From: Clostridium sp. KNHs214
Lineage (GTDB): Bacteria > Bacillota > Clostridia > Clostridiales > Clostridiaceae
Length of the DNA stretch: 64,000 bases
Direction: 5' to 3'
NCBI RefSeq assembly: GCF_000744935.1
Contig: NZ_JQMW01000009.1
Location: 310,001 to 374,000, forward strand
Below are positions 44,940 to 54,542 of this stretch, piece by piece. How positions within the stretch are numbered: position 1 is the first letter of the stretch; each line of letters opens with the position of its first letter. Under the pieces are notes generated by a model. The model was not told where the DNA came from and made no database searches. It saw only the letters and a program-made list of their open reading frames with translations. The translations under genes and the position numbers were made by a program.

Positions 44940-46319
44940 TTGAAAAAGCAATATCTATTATTAGACAAGGTTCAAGGACCTACAATAGTATTATCAGATG
45001 TAGAAAATGTGGCTTATGATGAAATTGTAGATATAACCGTTGATGGGAAAGAAAATAAAAAGGGTAAGGTCGTACAAATAGATGAAGATAAAGTGACGAT
45101 ACAGGTATTTGAAGGTACTTCAGGTATTTCCACAAATAATTCATCCGTTAGCTTTACGGGAAATTCTTTGCAGGTTAGCTTATCTAAAGAAATTTTAGGT
45201 AGGGAGTTTGATGGTATAGGGGAACCTATAGATGGTGGAGGAAGAATTTATAGTAGAAAAAAGTATAATATAAATGGGAAAGCTATAAATCCTGTAGCTA
45301 GAAAATACCCAAGAAATTTTATTCAAACAGGTATATCATCTATAGATTGTCTTACCACATTAATAAGGGGACAGAAAATCCCCATATTTTCAGGAAATGG
45401 TATGCCGCATAATCAATTGGCGGCTCAAATTGTAAGACAGGCTAAAATTAGTGAAGAAGAAAATTCAAATTTTGCAGTAGTATTTGCAGCTATGGGGATT
45501 AAACATGATGATGCGGAGTTTTTTAGAAAGAGCTTTCAGCAGTCAGGAGTTTTAGATAGAGTGGTTATGTATGTAAACTTAGCAGATGACCCAATTGTAG
45601 AAAGGGTTATGACTCCTAGATGTGCTCTTACTGCAGCAGAATACTTAGCTTTTGAGGAGAATATGCATATACTTGTTATAATGACGGATATAACTAGTTA
45701 TTGTGAGGCTTTAAGAGAATTATCTTCTGCTAGAGAAGAAGTTCCAAGTAGAAAGGGTTATCCAGGATATTTATACTCAGATTTAGCTTCCTTATATGAG
45801 AGAGCAGGTATGATTAAAGGAAAAGGAGGCTCTATAACTCAAATACCTATAGTATCTATGCCTAATGATGATATAACTCATCCAGTACCAGATTTAACTG
45901 GATATATTACAGAGGGGCAAATAGTGCTTAGTAGGGATATATATCAAAAAAATGTATACCCACCAGTTAATATATTGCCTTCACTATCTAGACTTATGAA
46001 AGATGGAATCGGAGAAGGTTACACACGAGATGATCATGGAGAAGTGGCTAATCAATTATTTGCTTCCTATTCCCATGTGCAGGAAGTTAGAGCACTAGCT
46101 CAAGTAATTGGAGAAGAGGAGCTTTCGGAACTAGATAAAAGTTATATAAAATTTGGAGGAGATTTTGAAGAAAAATTTCTAAAGCAAGGATATGAAGAAA
46201 ATAGAAGCATAGGAGAAACCTTAGATTTAGCTTGGGATATCATTTCTATATTACCTAAAAATGAATTAGATAGAGTGAGTCCTAAAATTCTTGAAAAATA
46301 TTACAGGGGTGGTGAATAA
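44940..46319 (+). CDS. ntpB: V-type ATPase regulatory subunit B
   Basis: This 459-residue non-catalytic subunit shares the nucleotide-binding fold but has no intact Walker A (region [15 protein letters not shown]), as in all B subunits. It contains the family block [30 protein letters not shown]. Start TTG 44940 has GAGGAGGTG upstream. Its stop codon overlaps the start of subunit D by one base (TAATG). Confidence 0.97.
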   Translation: MKKQYLLLDKVQGPTIVLSDVENVAYDEIVDITVDGKENKKGKVVQIDEDKVTIQVFEGTSGISTNNSSVSFTGNSLQVSLSKEILGREFDGIGEPIDGGGRIYSRKKYNINGKAINPVARKYPRNFIQTGISSIDCLTTLIRGQKIPIFSGNGMPHNQLAAQIVRQAKISEEENSNFAVVFAAMGIKHDDAEFFRKSFQQSGVLDRVVMYVNLADDPIVERVMTPRCALTAAEYLAFEENMHILVIMTDITSYCEALRELSSAREEVPSRKGYPGYLYSDLASLYERAGMIKGKGGSITQIPIVSMPNDDITHPVPDLTGYITEGQIVLSRDIYQKNVYPPVNILPSLSRLMKDGIGEGYTRDDHGEVANQLFASYSHVQEVRALAQVIGEEELSELDKSYIKFGGDFEEKFLKQGYEENRSIGETLDLAWDIISILPKNELDRVSPKILEKYYRGGE

Positions 46320-46942
46320 TGCAGCAAATAGCTCCTACCAAGTCAAATTTAATAAGCGCTCAAAATACCTTGGAGTTTTCCAAGAAGGGATTTCAGCTTT
46401 TAGACCAAAAAAGAAATGTTTTAATAAGGGAAATGATGTCCTACATATCTAGAGCAGAAAAACTTCAGAATAGGATAAATTCTACTTTTAGTGAAGCGTA
46501 TGAAGCACTAAGGCAGGCCAATATAACTATGGGAATATCCTCAGTTTCGGATATTTCCATGGCAATACCAGAAACTGAGGATTATGATGTAAGGTTTAAA
46601 AGTGTTATGGGTGTTGAGGTACCTCATTTAAATTATGAAAAAAAGCCTATACAGCCAAATTATAGCTTTCACAGAAGTAATACAGCTATGGACATTGCAT
46701 ATAAAAAATTTAATGAAGTTAAATATTTAATATATGAAATAGCAGAGGTGGAAAATGCAGTTTACAGATTAGCTATGGAAGTTAAAAAGACGCAAAAAAG
46801 AGCTAATGCTCTTCAAAATATACAAATTCCTAAATTGCAGGAAAGAGTTAAATTTATATCTGAAGTATTAGATGAAAAGGAAAGAGAAGACTTTTTTAGA
46901 TTAAAAATGGTAAAGAAAAAGAAGAAAAAATATAAAGAATAA
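46319..46942 (+). CDS. ntpD: V-type ATPase subunit D
   Basis: This 207-residue central shaft subunit is a long helical hairpin. It has the typical N-terminus IAPTKSNLISAQNTLEFSKKGFQLLDQKRNVLI and a Lys-rich C-terminus (MVKKKKKK). It is translationally coupled to subunit B and is the last gene of the operon, before a terminator. Confidence 0.95.
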   Translation: MQQIAPTKSNLISAQNTLEFSKKGFQLLDQKRNVLIREMMSYISRAEKLQNRINSTFSEAYEALRQANITMGISSVSDISMAIPETEDYDVRFKSVMGVEVPHLNYEKKPIQPNYSFHRSNTAMDIAYKKFNEVKYLIYEIAEVENAVYRLAMEVKKTQKRANALQNIQIPKLQERVKFISEVLDEKEREDFFRLKMVKKKKKKYKE

Positions 46943-46959
46943 AAATATAATATTATAAA

Positions 46960-47008
46960 TAAAAGGTATATTGTCTAGGTGTAATACTTAAGCACATATA
47001 CCTTTTAT
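46960..47008 (+). terminator. Terminator of the V-ATPase operon
   Basis: AAAAGGTATAT and ATATACCTTTT pair perfectly around a 24-base loop and are followed by ATTATTGG; the right arm itself ends in four T. Confidence 0.75.
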
Positions 47009-47205
47009 TATTGGTAGTTCGTAATATAAAACAAAAATTATCAATATTAAATTTGTAATATAAATTGCCAATTACAGTATTGATATATGATAGTATTTAC
47101 ACTAATGATTATATATGATAAAATAGAATTAAATAGTAAAATATGTAAATTAAATGAAAGGTTTATAAAATTATAATTGCATTATATATATGTTATATGT
47201 ATTTA

Positions 47206-47542
47206 ATGGGTACAGTAAAATCAGTTAAAAATCCCAATGTGTTTGTAAAACGTGCAATAGCTGTTTGTCGTGTACATGGAGCAAAACACGAGGCACATGC
47301 TAAAGCGGCGGTTCAAGCATTTTATAATGACAAATATTTGGGACCTTGGACTCTTTATGGATGCGAATGTGGTGAAGCTTTTGCTTGTGATGGAAGACCT
47401 AATTGGACGACTGGAGCATAATGTTGGCAATTATTCTACTGATTTTGAATATAATTATGTAGATGATTATGGTGTGCTTAAATTAAAAAGTAAACATTAC
47501 TTTAAGGGCATACCTAGTGGTTGGAATTTCTTTTCATATTAA
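47206..47542 (+). pseudogene. Frameshifted unrecognised Cys-containing protein gene
   Basis: One frame encodes MGTVKSVKNPNVFVKRAIAVCR...YGCECGEAFACDG...WTTGA and stops at 47421. The next frame, from about 47419, continues NVGNYSTDFEYNYVDDYGVL...WNFFSY to 47542. Both halves have coding character and no ribosome binding site separates them, so a one-base shift near 47417 has probably split a gene of ~112 codons. The upstream ATG codons have no ribosome binding site either. The CECG...C motif could bind metal. I do not recognise the family. Confidence 0.5.
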
Positions 47543-47560
47543 TCATGAGGGGGAGATATT

Positions 47561-47965
47561 ATAGTTAATTTTATAATTGTTTTAAATGTTATTTTGGCAA
47601 TAGCTTCCACGGTACTTATAATAAGAAATTTTTTAATTAAGTACAAGGGTAGTGACAGTGGTTTTAAAAATCTTGTGTTTTTAGCTTTTATAATTGTTGC
47701 TTTAATGTGTGCTTTAGGTGGGGCTTGGCAAGGAATGTCTACAAAGGGAAAAATGGAGTATTTAATAAATGTTAAGGAAATTCCAAAGAAAGAAATGGAA
47801 ATCTTAAAGGTGGATATAGAATCTGGAAAAAGTGACATAAAAAAGAGTAGTGTAACGGGGTATATATGCTTAATAGGAGGGTATTTAATACTTTTAAACA
47901 TTAAAAAAGAAAGGAAAAAGCAGTTAGAAGAAGATAAGAAAAAGTATAATTGGAGTAAAATCTAG
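47561..47965 (+). CDS. Small membrane protein, possible ATA start
   Basis: The frame encodes about 134 residues with membrane segments near residues 2-20, 32-50 and 105-118 and a Lys-rich tail. The ribosome binding site AGGGGGAG (47548-47555) stands 7 bases before an in-frame ATA (47561), while the first usual start is TTG 47594, 38 bases away and inside the first membrane helix. So ATA, or ATT at 47558, may be the start. The family is not recognised. Confidence 0.6.
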   Translation: MVNFIIVLNVILAIASTVLIIRNFLIKYKGSDSGFKNLVFLAFIIVALMCALGGAWQGMSTKGKMEYLINVKEIPKKEMEILKVDIESGKSDIKKSSVTGYICLIGGYLILLNIKKERKKQLEEDKKKYNWSKI

Positions 47966-47979
47966 AATTTTTTTTAAAG

Positions 47980-48017
47980 AAAAACCTTATTTTAAAGTGA
48001 TTTATAATAAGGTTTTT
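47980..48017 (+). terminator. Terminator after the small membrane protein
   Basis: AAAAACCTTATT and AATAAGGTTTTTT pair around an AT-rich loop and end in a T-run. Confidence 0.8.
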
Positions 48018-48049
48018 TACTGAAATATAATAATTTAAATTAATTAAGT

Positions 48050-48098
48050 TGATTATCCTATAATTCCACCACATTGTACCTTTTTGTGGTTTAATCAT
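48050..48098. repeat. Family B element, 49-bp remnant with both ends
   Basis: TGATTATCC on the left and AAAAAGGTACAATGTGGTGG (read on the minus strand) ending ATGATTAAACCAC match the two ends of family B with the interior lost. TTAAGTTG occurs directly repeated at 48044-48051 and 48098-48105, like a target-site duplication. Confidence 0.7.
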
Positions 48099-48118
48099 TA
48101 AGTTGGATATTGCAAAAA

Positions 48119-48168
48119 TAAAAAATGCCCTGAATCATTGATTCTTTCAATGATTTAGGGCATTTTTA
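48119..48168. terminator. Strong bidirectional terminator
   Basis: AAAAATGCCCTGAATCATTGA pairs (one mismatch) with the complementary right arm ending GGGCATTTTT around TTCTT. A/T runs on both sides allow termination in both directions. Confidence 0.88.
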
Positions 48169-48399
48169 AATTAAATGTATGTTGTGTAATGAGGATATTA
48201 AAATATTGATAAATTTAATAGTTGAACTTATTTCTATTTTAAAATAAAATAATAAGATGTATCAGAGTATTTGTAATTGGTCAAATTTATATATGAATGA
48301 TTAACGATGATATGGGCTGGTATATAATTTTTAACGATGAATTTGCCCCTGTCATGAATGAATAACATATGATAAGAGCTAGTTGGGAAGGAGAAAAAT

Positions 48400-49422
48400 A
48401 TGTTTAGAGACATAGAATATGAAAATTTAGAAGGAGAGTATGTACTAGTAGATGTAAGAAGTGAAGGAGAGTATAAGGAATACACTATACCTGGAGCTAT
48501 AAATATACCTATTTTTAATAATGAGGAAAGAAAAGAAATAGGCACGGTTTATGTAAGAGAAAGTGTAGATAAGGCTAAAGCTATGGGAGTGGAGGCGGCA
48601 TCTAAAAAACTTCCATATATATATGAAAAAATATATGATTTACAAAAGAAATATAAAAAAGTAGTGCTTTTTTGTGCTAGAGGGGGGCTAAGAAGTACTG
48701 TTTTAACTACATTTCTCACCAGTTTGGGTGTGAAGGTTTACAAATTAAGGGGTGGATATAAAGGATATAGGGCATATATAAACAGAGAGCTACCAGTTCT
48801 TAATGAAAAAGTAGAGTATGTAATTCTTCAAGGAAATACAGGCATGGGTAAAACAAAAATTTTAAAGGAACTAAAGAGAAGAGGATATAATATAGTGGAT
48901 TTAGAGGGCTGTGCAAATCACAGGGGATCACTTTTAGGAAGTGTTGGTATAGGAAAGTGTAATAGCCAAAAGGCATTTGAATCATTGGTATATGAGCAGT
49001 TAAAAGAGAGAAATGGTAATTTGGTGTTTGTAGAAGGTGAAAGTAAAAGAATAGGGAATATCATAATACCAGATTGTGTTTATAATAAAATGAGAGAAAG
49101 TAAAAGAATTTTGGTAAAGGGGGATTTGGATTACAGGGCTAAAAATATAATAGAGGAATACACAAGTGGACAAAAATGGAAGGAAGAGGTTGCACAAAGT
49201 TTAAATAATTTAAGAAAATATATAAGTGAAGAAAATATTGCAAGGTACTTGAAAATGGTAGAAAAAGGTGAGATCCTAGACTTGACTAAGGAACTTATGG
49301 TAAAATATTATGATCCCATGTATAAAAATGGGGAAAATAAGTACAAATATGAATTAGTTGAAGAGATAAACAGTATAAAAACTGCCTGTGATACTATAGA
49401 AAAATGGGTAGCTAAATTATAA
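48400..49422 (+). CDS. mnmH: tRNA 2-selenouridine synthase
   Basis: This 340-residue enzyme replaces sulfur by selenium at the wobble uridine of tRNA, using selenophosphate. It has an N-terminal rhodanese domain with Cys92 in LFCARGGLRS and a C-terminal P-loop domain with GNTGMGKT at 145-152, which binds the tRNA side and handles geranylated intermediates. AAGGAG precedes the ATG. It implies a selenium pathway (SelD) elsewhere in the genome. It is separated from its neighbours. Confidence 0.93.
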   Translation: MFRDIEYENLEGEYVLVDVRSEGEYKEYTIPGAINIPIFNNEERKEIGTVYVRESVDKAKAMGVEAASKKLPYIYEKIYDLQKKYKKVVLFCARGGLRSTVLTTFLTSLGVKVYKLRGGYKGYRAYINRELPVLNEKVEYVILQGNTGMGKTKILKELKRRGYNIVDLEGCANHRGSLLGSVGIGKCNSQKAFESLVYEQLKERNGNLVFVEGESKRIGNIIIPDCVYNKMRESKRILVKGDLDYRAKNIIEEYTSGQKWKEEVAQSLNNLRKYISEENIARYLKMVEKGEILDLTKELMVKYYDPMYKNGENKYKYELVEEINSIKTACDTIEKWVAKL

Positions 49423-49490
49423 GTTATTATAAGTGAATTTTTGGGGATTAGATATTGAGGAGTGGGACTAGTAAAAAAGGAGGGTGTTGT

Positions 49491-50300
49491 ATGGCTTTAA
49501 ATTTTACAAATAGCCCTGTGCTAGGGGCATTATTGGCTACTTTATTTACTTGGCTTATGACAGCTTTAGGAGCAGCAGTAGTATTTCTATTTAAAGAAAT
49601 AAACAGAAAAGTATTAGATGGTATGTTAGGTTTTGCAGCAGGAGTTATGATAGCAGCAAGCTTTTGGTCACTTTTGGAACCTTCTATTGAAATGGCAGTT
49701 TCTTTAAATATGAAAGCTTGGGTACCGGCAGCAGTTGGATTTTTGGCCGGTGGTCTTTTTCTTTGGGCTGTAGATAAAATTCTTCCACATCTACATTCGG
49801 GTATGAAAACAGAAGAAGCAGAGGGTATAAAAACCAGTTGGCAGAGAAGTATACTTTTGGTTTTGGCTATAACCCTTCATAACATACCAGAAGGATTAGC
49901 AGTGGGTGTTGCCTTTGGAGCATTGGGTACTAATATCTCCTCTGCTACCTTTGCAGGAGCAGCAGCACTAGCTATTGGTATAGGAATTCAAAATTTTCCT
50001 GAGGGAGCAGCAGTATCTATACCCTTGAGAAGAGAAGGCATGTCTAGATGGAAAAGTTTTCTTTATGGTCAGGCTTCGGGAATAGTGGAACCTATAGCGG
50101 CGGTAATAGGAGCAGCCGCAGTGGTTCATATGAGACCAATACTTCCCTATGCTCTTTCTTTTGCAGCAGGGGCTATGATATTTGTAGTTGTTGAGGAATT
50201 AATACCAGAATCACAATTAGGTAAAAATACTGATTTTGCAACGCTGGGAACTATATTAGGTTTTGTAGTAATGATGGTACTAGATGTGGCCTTGGGTTAA
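49491..50300 (+). CDS. ZIP-family metal transporter
   Basis: This 269-residue membrane protein has eight hydrophobic segments. Helices 4 and 5 carry the metal-binding motifs [14 protein letters not shown] and [17 protein letters not shown], which define the bacterial ZIP/GufA group. Between helices 3 and 4 lies a short polar segment with HLHSG. It imports zinc or another divalent cation. ATG 49491 has AAGGAGGG 7 bases upstream; an earlier frame start at 49455 has none. Confidence 0.93.
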   Translation: MALNFTNSPVLGALLATLFTWLMTALGAAVVFLFKEINRKVLDGMLGFAAGVMIAASFWSLLEPSIEMAVSLNMKAWVPAAVGFLAGGLFLWAVDKILPHLHSGMKTEEAEGIKTSWQRSILLVLAITLHNIPEGLAVGVAFGALGTNISSATFAGAAALAIGIGIQNFPEGAAVSIPLRREGMSRWKSFLYGQASGIVEPIAAVIGAAAVVHMRPILPYALSFAAGAMIFVVVEELIPESQLGKNTDFATLGTILGFVVMMVLDVALG

Positions 50301-50356
50301 GTTTTTACTGAATTAAATATTTGTAGTGATAAAATGCATACAAAGGAGGAATAGTT

Positions 50357-51883
50357 TTGGTAAATTCATTAGAAAAACTTATTAATGGAAATGACATAAG
50401 AGGTGTGGCATTAGAAGGAGTTGAAGGCGAAAAGGTAAATTTAACGCCGGAAATAGTTGAGATTTTAGGGTTGGCCTTTGCAAAATGGCTATCAATTAAA
50501 AAGGATGTAAAAATAGAAAATTTGAAGATTTCTGTAGGTAGAGATTCAAGACTTTCAGGAGAAAATTTAAAGTCATCTCTAATCAAAGGCATAAAAAACG
50601 GCGGTTCTGAAGTTTTCGATTGTGGCTTAGCATCTACTCCTGCTATGTTTATGACTACTGTTTTAGAAGGATATAAATATGACGGAGCTATAATGATGAC
50701 AGCTAGTCACTTGCCTTTTAACAGAAATGGAATGAAATTTTTTACCAATGAAGGTGCCATAGAAAAAACGGATCTAAAGGAAGTAGTAAATATAGCTAAA
50801 GAGATGAAGGCGATAGATGGAGTTAAAAAAGGAAAAGTTAATACTATAGATTTTATTTCTCAGTATTCAAAATTTTTAGTGGGAAAAATAAAAGCAGGAG
50901 TAAATAGTAGTATAAATAAGGAAGAGCCTTTAAAGGGTTTTAAGATAATAGTAGATGCAGGAAATGGAGCTGGAGGATTTTTTGTAGATAAGGTTTTAAA
51001 ACCACTAGGAGCTGACACAGAAGGAAGTCAATTTACAGAACCAGATGGAAGATTTCCAAATCATATACCAAATCCAGAAGATAAAGTGGCAATGCACTCC
51101 ATACAAAAGGCTGTTTTGGACAATAAAGCAGACTTAGGAATAATATTTGACACAGATGTGGATCGTGCTGCAGTGGTAGATAGCCATGGCAATGAAATAA
51201 ATAGAAATAAACTAATAGCACTAATTTCTGCTATCATATTAGAAGAAAATCCTAAAACTACTGTAGTTACAGATTCAGTTACTTCAGAAGGATTAAAAGA
51301 GTTTATAGAAAATAAATGTGGTGGAAAACATCACAGATTTAAAAGAGGATATAAAAATGTAATAAATGAAGCTATAAGACTTAATAATAAAGGTGAAGAA
51401 TGTCATATAGCTATAGAAACCTCAGGACATGCTGCTTTAAAAGAAAATTATTTCTTGGATGACGGAGCTTACTTAGTGTCTAAAATTCTTGTTAAAACTG
51501 CTAAGTTAAAGGAAGAAAATGGTGAAGATATTCACAATTTAATAAAGGATTTAGAGGAAGCTAGTATAAGTAATGAATACAGAATGAAAATAACTTGCGA
51601 AGATTTCAAGGAATATGGAAATAAGGTTTTAGAGGATTTAAAAATATACTGTGATAGAAGAGAAGGCTGGGAATTTGAAGTACCAAACTATGAAGGCGTT
51701 AGGGTTAAGTGTAATAAAGAGAATGGTGGAGGATGGTTTTTAGTAAGACTATCACTGCATGATCCAGTGATACCTATGAATGTAGAAACAGACAGTAGAG
51801 AAGGAGAAAAATTAATAGTTAATGAACTCAATAAATTCTTTAGCGGGTATGAAAATCTAGATATAAAAGCATTAAATAAATAA
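50357..51883 (+). CDS. Phosphohexomutase (phosphomannomutase/phosphoglucomutase family)
   Basis: This 508-residue enzyme moves phosphate between C1 and C6 of hexoses. It has the N-terminal NGNDIRGVA, the active serine in MMTASHLPFNRNGMKFF (about residue 116; most enzymes read ASHNP), the metal loop DTDVDRAAVVD (about 258-268) and the sugar loop ETSGHAAL. The length is a little over the usual ~460. Start TTG 50357 follows AAGGAGG. It feeds cell-wall or capsule precursor pathways. Confidence 0.9.
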   Translation: MVNSLEKLINGNDIRGVALEGVEGEKVNLTPEIVEILGLAFAKWLSIKKDVKIENLKISVGRDSRLSGENLKSSLIKGIKNGGSEVFDCGLASTPAMFMTTVLEGYKYDGAIMMTASHLPFNRNGMKFFTNEGAIEKTDLKEVVNIAKEMKAIDGVKKGKVNTIDFISQYSKFLVGKIKAGVNSSINKEEPLKGFKIIVDAGNGAGGFFVDKVLKPLGADTEGSQFTEPDGRFPNHIPNPEDKVAMHSIQKAVLDNKADLGIIFDTDVDRAAVVDSHGNEINRNKLIALISAIILEENPKTTVVTDSVTSEGLKEFIENKCGGKHHRFKRGYKNVINEAIRLNNKGEECHIAIETSGHAALKENYFLDDGAYLVSKILVKTAKLKEENGEDIHNLIKDLEEASISNEYRMKITCEDFKEYGNKVLEDLKIYCDRREGWEFEVPNYEGVRVKCNKENGGGWFLVRLSLHDPVIPMNVETDSREGEKLIVNELNKFFSGYENLDIKALNK

Positions 51884-51891
51884 TTTAAAAA

Positions 51892-51990
51892 AGAGGCTGT
51901 TGCATTAAAGAATTTACATACGATATATTGTCTTAAACATTTAAATTTAGCACAATATATCGTAGTATTTATTCTTAGTGCAACATCCCC
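51892..51990. repeat. Small MITE-like palindrome (family D)
   Basis: GAGGCTGTTGCATTAAAGAA...TACGATATATTG and its inverted partner CAATATATCGTA...TTCTTAGTGCAAC pair over ~38 bases around a 22-base AT centre. GGCTGTTGCA-type ends are common among insertion sequence ends. It can also act as the terminator of the mutase gene. Confidence 0.75.
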
Positions 51991-52146
51991 TTCGCTACTC
52001 AAAATAAATCTGAAATTATTGTACGTATACGTAAATATTTATTAAATATTGATATAATTATGAAAATTTATTATAATAGTTGATATGTGTATTAAAAGGT
52101 AGATAATATTATTAGGATGAATTATTTTATATGGGGGAATTTAGCT

Positions 52147-53532
52147 ATGCATAAAGTGAATAATATAGTAGAAGGAAATATTTTAAAATCCTTATTAAAA
52201 TTAGCGTTACCTATTATGGGCACCTCTTGTATACAAATGGCGTATAGCATGACTGATATGATATGGATAGGGAGAGTAGGAAGTAAAGCTTCTGCCGCAG
52301 TAGGCATAGCGGGGTATTTTACTTGGTTTGCAGTAGCTTTTATTGTTCTGTCAAAAGTAGCAGCAGAAATAGGTATATCACAATCTATAGGTAAAAGAGA
52401 TATTAAAGAAGCAAGAAAGTATGCAAAACATGCTATACAAATAAATATATTTCTAGGTTTACTGTATGGGGCAGTTCTTATAATCTTCAGAAATAAATTT
52501 ATAGGTTTTTTTAATTCGGGCAGTAACGAAGTATTTAATATGGCAGTAGATTACTTGGTAATAGTATCTTTAGGTATAAATTTCTATTTTATTAATCCAG
52601 TACTTACTGGCATATATAATGGTTATGGAAATAGTACAACTCCTTTTATCATTAATACTATTGGTCTTGTAACTAACATTATTTTAGATCCAATTTTGAT
52701 ATATGGAATAGGGCCTTTCCCTAGATTAGGGGTGAAAGGTGCAGCATTAGCTACAATAACTGCTCAATTAGTAGTTACATTGGTTTTTATATACAATATA
52801 TATAAGACTAAATTTATAATGTTTCACAAGATAAATTTATTTACTAAACCAGAAACTTATTATATTAAAAAAATATTTAAATTAAGTACTCCTGTAGCTA
52901 TTGAAGAAGGAATGTTTTGTTTTTTTTCTATGGTAATAGCTAGAATAGTTTCTCGTTGGGGATACATACCTATTGCAGTTCAAAATGTAGGATCTCAAAT
53001 TGAATCCTTATCATGGCTTACGGCAGGAGGATTTTCAACTGCGCTTAGAACTTTTGTGGGGCAAAATTATGGAGCTGAAAAATGGGATAGAATCAAGAAG
53101 GGATACGTTACATCAATTAAGATAGTTGGTACCATAGGTATAGCAGTATCATTATTATTATTTTTCGGTGCAAAACCTATATTCTCATTGTTCATTCCAG
53201 GAGAACCAGAGACTATAAAATATGGAATGGTATATTTGAGAATATTGAGTCTTTCACAGTTCTTTATGTGTATTGAAATAACTACTGCTGGAGCATTTAA
53301 TGGCCTTGGCAAAACCATGCCTCCATCTTTTGTAAGTACATTATTTACAGGACTTAGAATACCCTTTGCTTTAATATTGTCTTCTAACAAAATATTAGGT
53401 TTAAATGGAGTTTGGTGGACTGTGAGTATGAGTAGTGTAATAAAAGGAATAGTGCTTATAGCTTGGTTTGTGATATATATAAAAAGTAGACCAGAATTTT
53501 CACGTAGGCATGAAATTGCTTGTAAAAATTAA
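52147..53532 (+). CDS. MATE-family efflux protein
   Basis: This 461-residue membrane protein has twelve hydrophobic segments in two six-helix halves, with the family features LALPIMGTSCIQMAYSMTDMIWIGR near the start and VGQNYGAEKW after helix 7. It exports cationic compounds in exchange for sodium or protons. ATG 52147 is chosen with GGGGGAA 9 bases upstream, over an ATG at 52117 without a site. The gene has no adjacent regulator. Confidence 0.93.
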   Translation: MHKVNNIVEGNILKSLLKLALPIMGTSCIQMAYSMTDMIWIGRVGSKASAAVGIAGYFTWFAVAFIVLSKVAAEIGISQSIGKRDIKEARKYAKHAIQINIFLGLLYGAVLIIFRNKFIGFFNSGSNEVFNMAVDYLVIVSLGINFYFINPVLTGIYNGYGNSTTPFIINTIGLVTNIILDPILIYGIGPFPRLGVKGAALATITAQLVVTLVFIYNIYKTKFIMFHKINLFTKPETYYIKKIFKLSTPVAIEEGMFCFFSMVIARIVSRWGYIPIAVQNVGSQIESLSWLTAGGFSTALRTFVGQNYGAEKWDRIKKGYVTSIKIVGTIGIAVSLLLFFGAKPIFSLFIPGEPETIKYGMVYLRILSLSQFFMCIEITTAGAFNGLGKTMPPSFVSTLFTGLRIPFALILSSNKILGLNGVWWTVSMSSVIKGIVLIAWFVIYIKSRPEFSRRHEIACKN

Positions 53533-53609
53533 TTTCATATTAAGTAAATATTCTCTCCTAAAATGGGAAAAATACATTATATATTATATAAATGGAGGAG
53601 GGAATGTAA

Positions 53610-53846
53610 ATGGAAAAAACTATAAACGTTATGGATGAAAAGGGTAATCCTATTCAACTGGATATAATTGATGTATTAAATGTAGAAAATAACCAATATG
53701 TTATAGTAGGTGCTCAAAACTCAGATGAAGCCTATGCTTACAGAGCTATCCCTAAGGGAAAAGAAGTGGAGTATGTTTCTATAGGTGAGGGAGTAGAATT
53801 TAACAAAGTACTAAATGCCTATAATGAAAAGCATAAAGATGAATAA
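53610..53846 (+). CDS. DUF1292-family small protein
   Basis: This 78-residue acidic cytoplasmic protein has the DUF1292 (YrzB-like) pattern: MEKTINVMDEKGNPIQLDII, then VIVGAQNSDEAYAYRAIP and a C-terminal GVEFNKVLNAYNE. GGAGGAGGG precedes the ATG. It is conserved in Firmicutes without a known role. It usually accompanies ruvX/mreB-type genes, but here it stands alone. Confidence 0.88.
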   Translation: MEKTINVMDEKGNPIQLDIIDVLNVENNQYVIVGAQNSDEAYAYRAIPKGKEVEYVSIGEGVEFNKVLNAYNEKHKDE

Positions 53847-53892
53847 ATATATAAATATCTTTTTAAATTAATTGATTTATATAAAAATGAAG

Positions 53893-53947
53893 AACTAGGG
53901 TTTAATTAAGAAATGATTTTAACATTTCCTAATTCCCTAGTTTTTTT
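53893..53947 (+). terminator. Terminator after the DUF1292 gene
   Basis: AACTAGGG...TTAAGAAATG and CATTTCCTAA...CCCTAGTT pair over ~20 bases and are followed by seven T. Confidence 0.9.
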
Positions 53948-54016
53948 ATGTGAGTATTATGAGCCAGAAATACTTAAATATAATTTACTATAAAATATAA
54001 TTATTATAATTTATAG

Positions 54017-54169
54017 TTAGGAAATTTCACCCTTTGCTTTGTTTCTTAGTCCATTGGAAACCTTTTTTGAAGTTGGGTTTCCTTTTGCAGTTTCTCTTGT
54101 GATAGGTGTTTGATAATTACATTTTTCCATCCTAGCTTTCTTATTATCTGGTTGACTATCCTTTGGCAT
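54017..54169 (-). CDS. Small 50-aa protein
   Basis: On the minus strand GAGGTG stands 8 bases before an ATG that opens a 50-codon frame, MPKDSQPDNKKARMEKCNY...GLRNKAKGEIS. It is basic, soluble and has one cysteine. I do not recognise it, but the ribosome binding site and its place in otherwise empty DNA support a real gene. Confidence 0.6.
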   Translation of the reverse strand: MPKDSQPDNKKARMEKCNYQTPITRETAKGNPTSKKVSNGLRNKAKGEIS

Positions 54170-54542
54170 AAAATATTCACCTCACTTTTATATAGGTTTA
54201 TAGTATTATTTTGTACAGATTATATATCATATATACGATATATATATCGGGATATTAAGTAATTAGTAGGAGTCTTTATCTTCAACAATAGGATAGGGAT
54301 ATGATGCATAAAACAGAGTGCTAAGTATAGGCTAATTAGCAGAAATGAGGTTGTACTAATAAGAAATAAAGTATATTATAAAATAATATTATAGATTAAT
54401 AGTAATTATTATTAAATAATATTGATTTCTTAATAGTTTAGTTATAAAATGAATGGAGGATATGTTTAAATTACCTAATATTTAAATAAAATCAATTTAT
54501 AAGTATATTATGGAATGGGAAACGTAACTTAGGAGGATGAAA
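54170..54542. other. Divergent intergenic region
   Basis: This AT-rich spacer has a perfect short palindrome CGATATATATATCG at 54237-54250, which could be a binding site. Otherwise nothing is clear in it. Confidence 0.4.

Noticed and set aside
47270-47542. Separate 90-codon gene starting at 47270
   Set aside because: Its first half is the shifted frame of the preceding coding stretch; only its second half looks coding, so a frameshifted single gene explains both.
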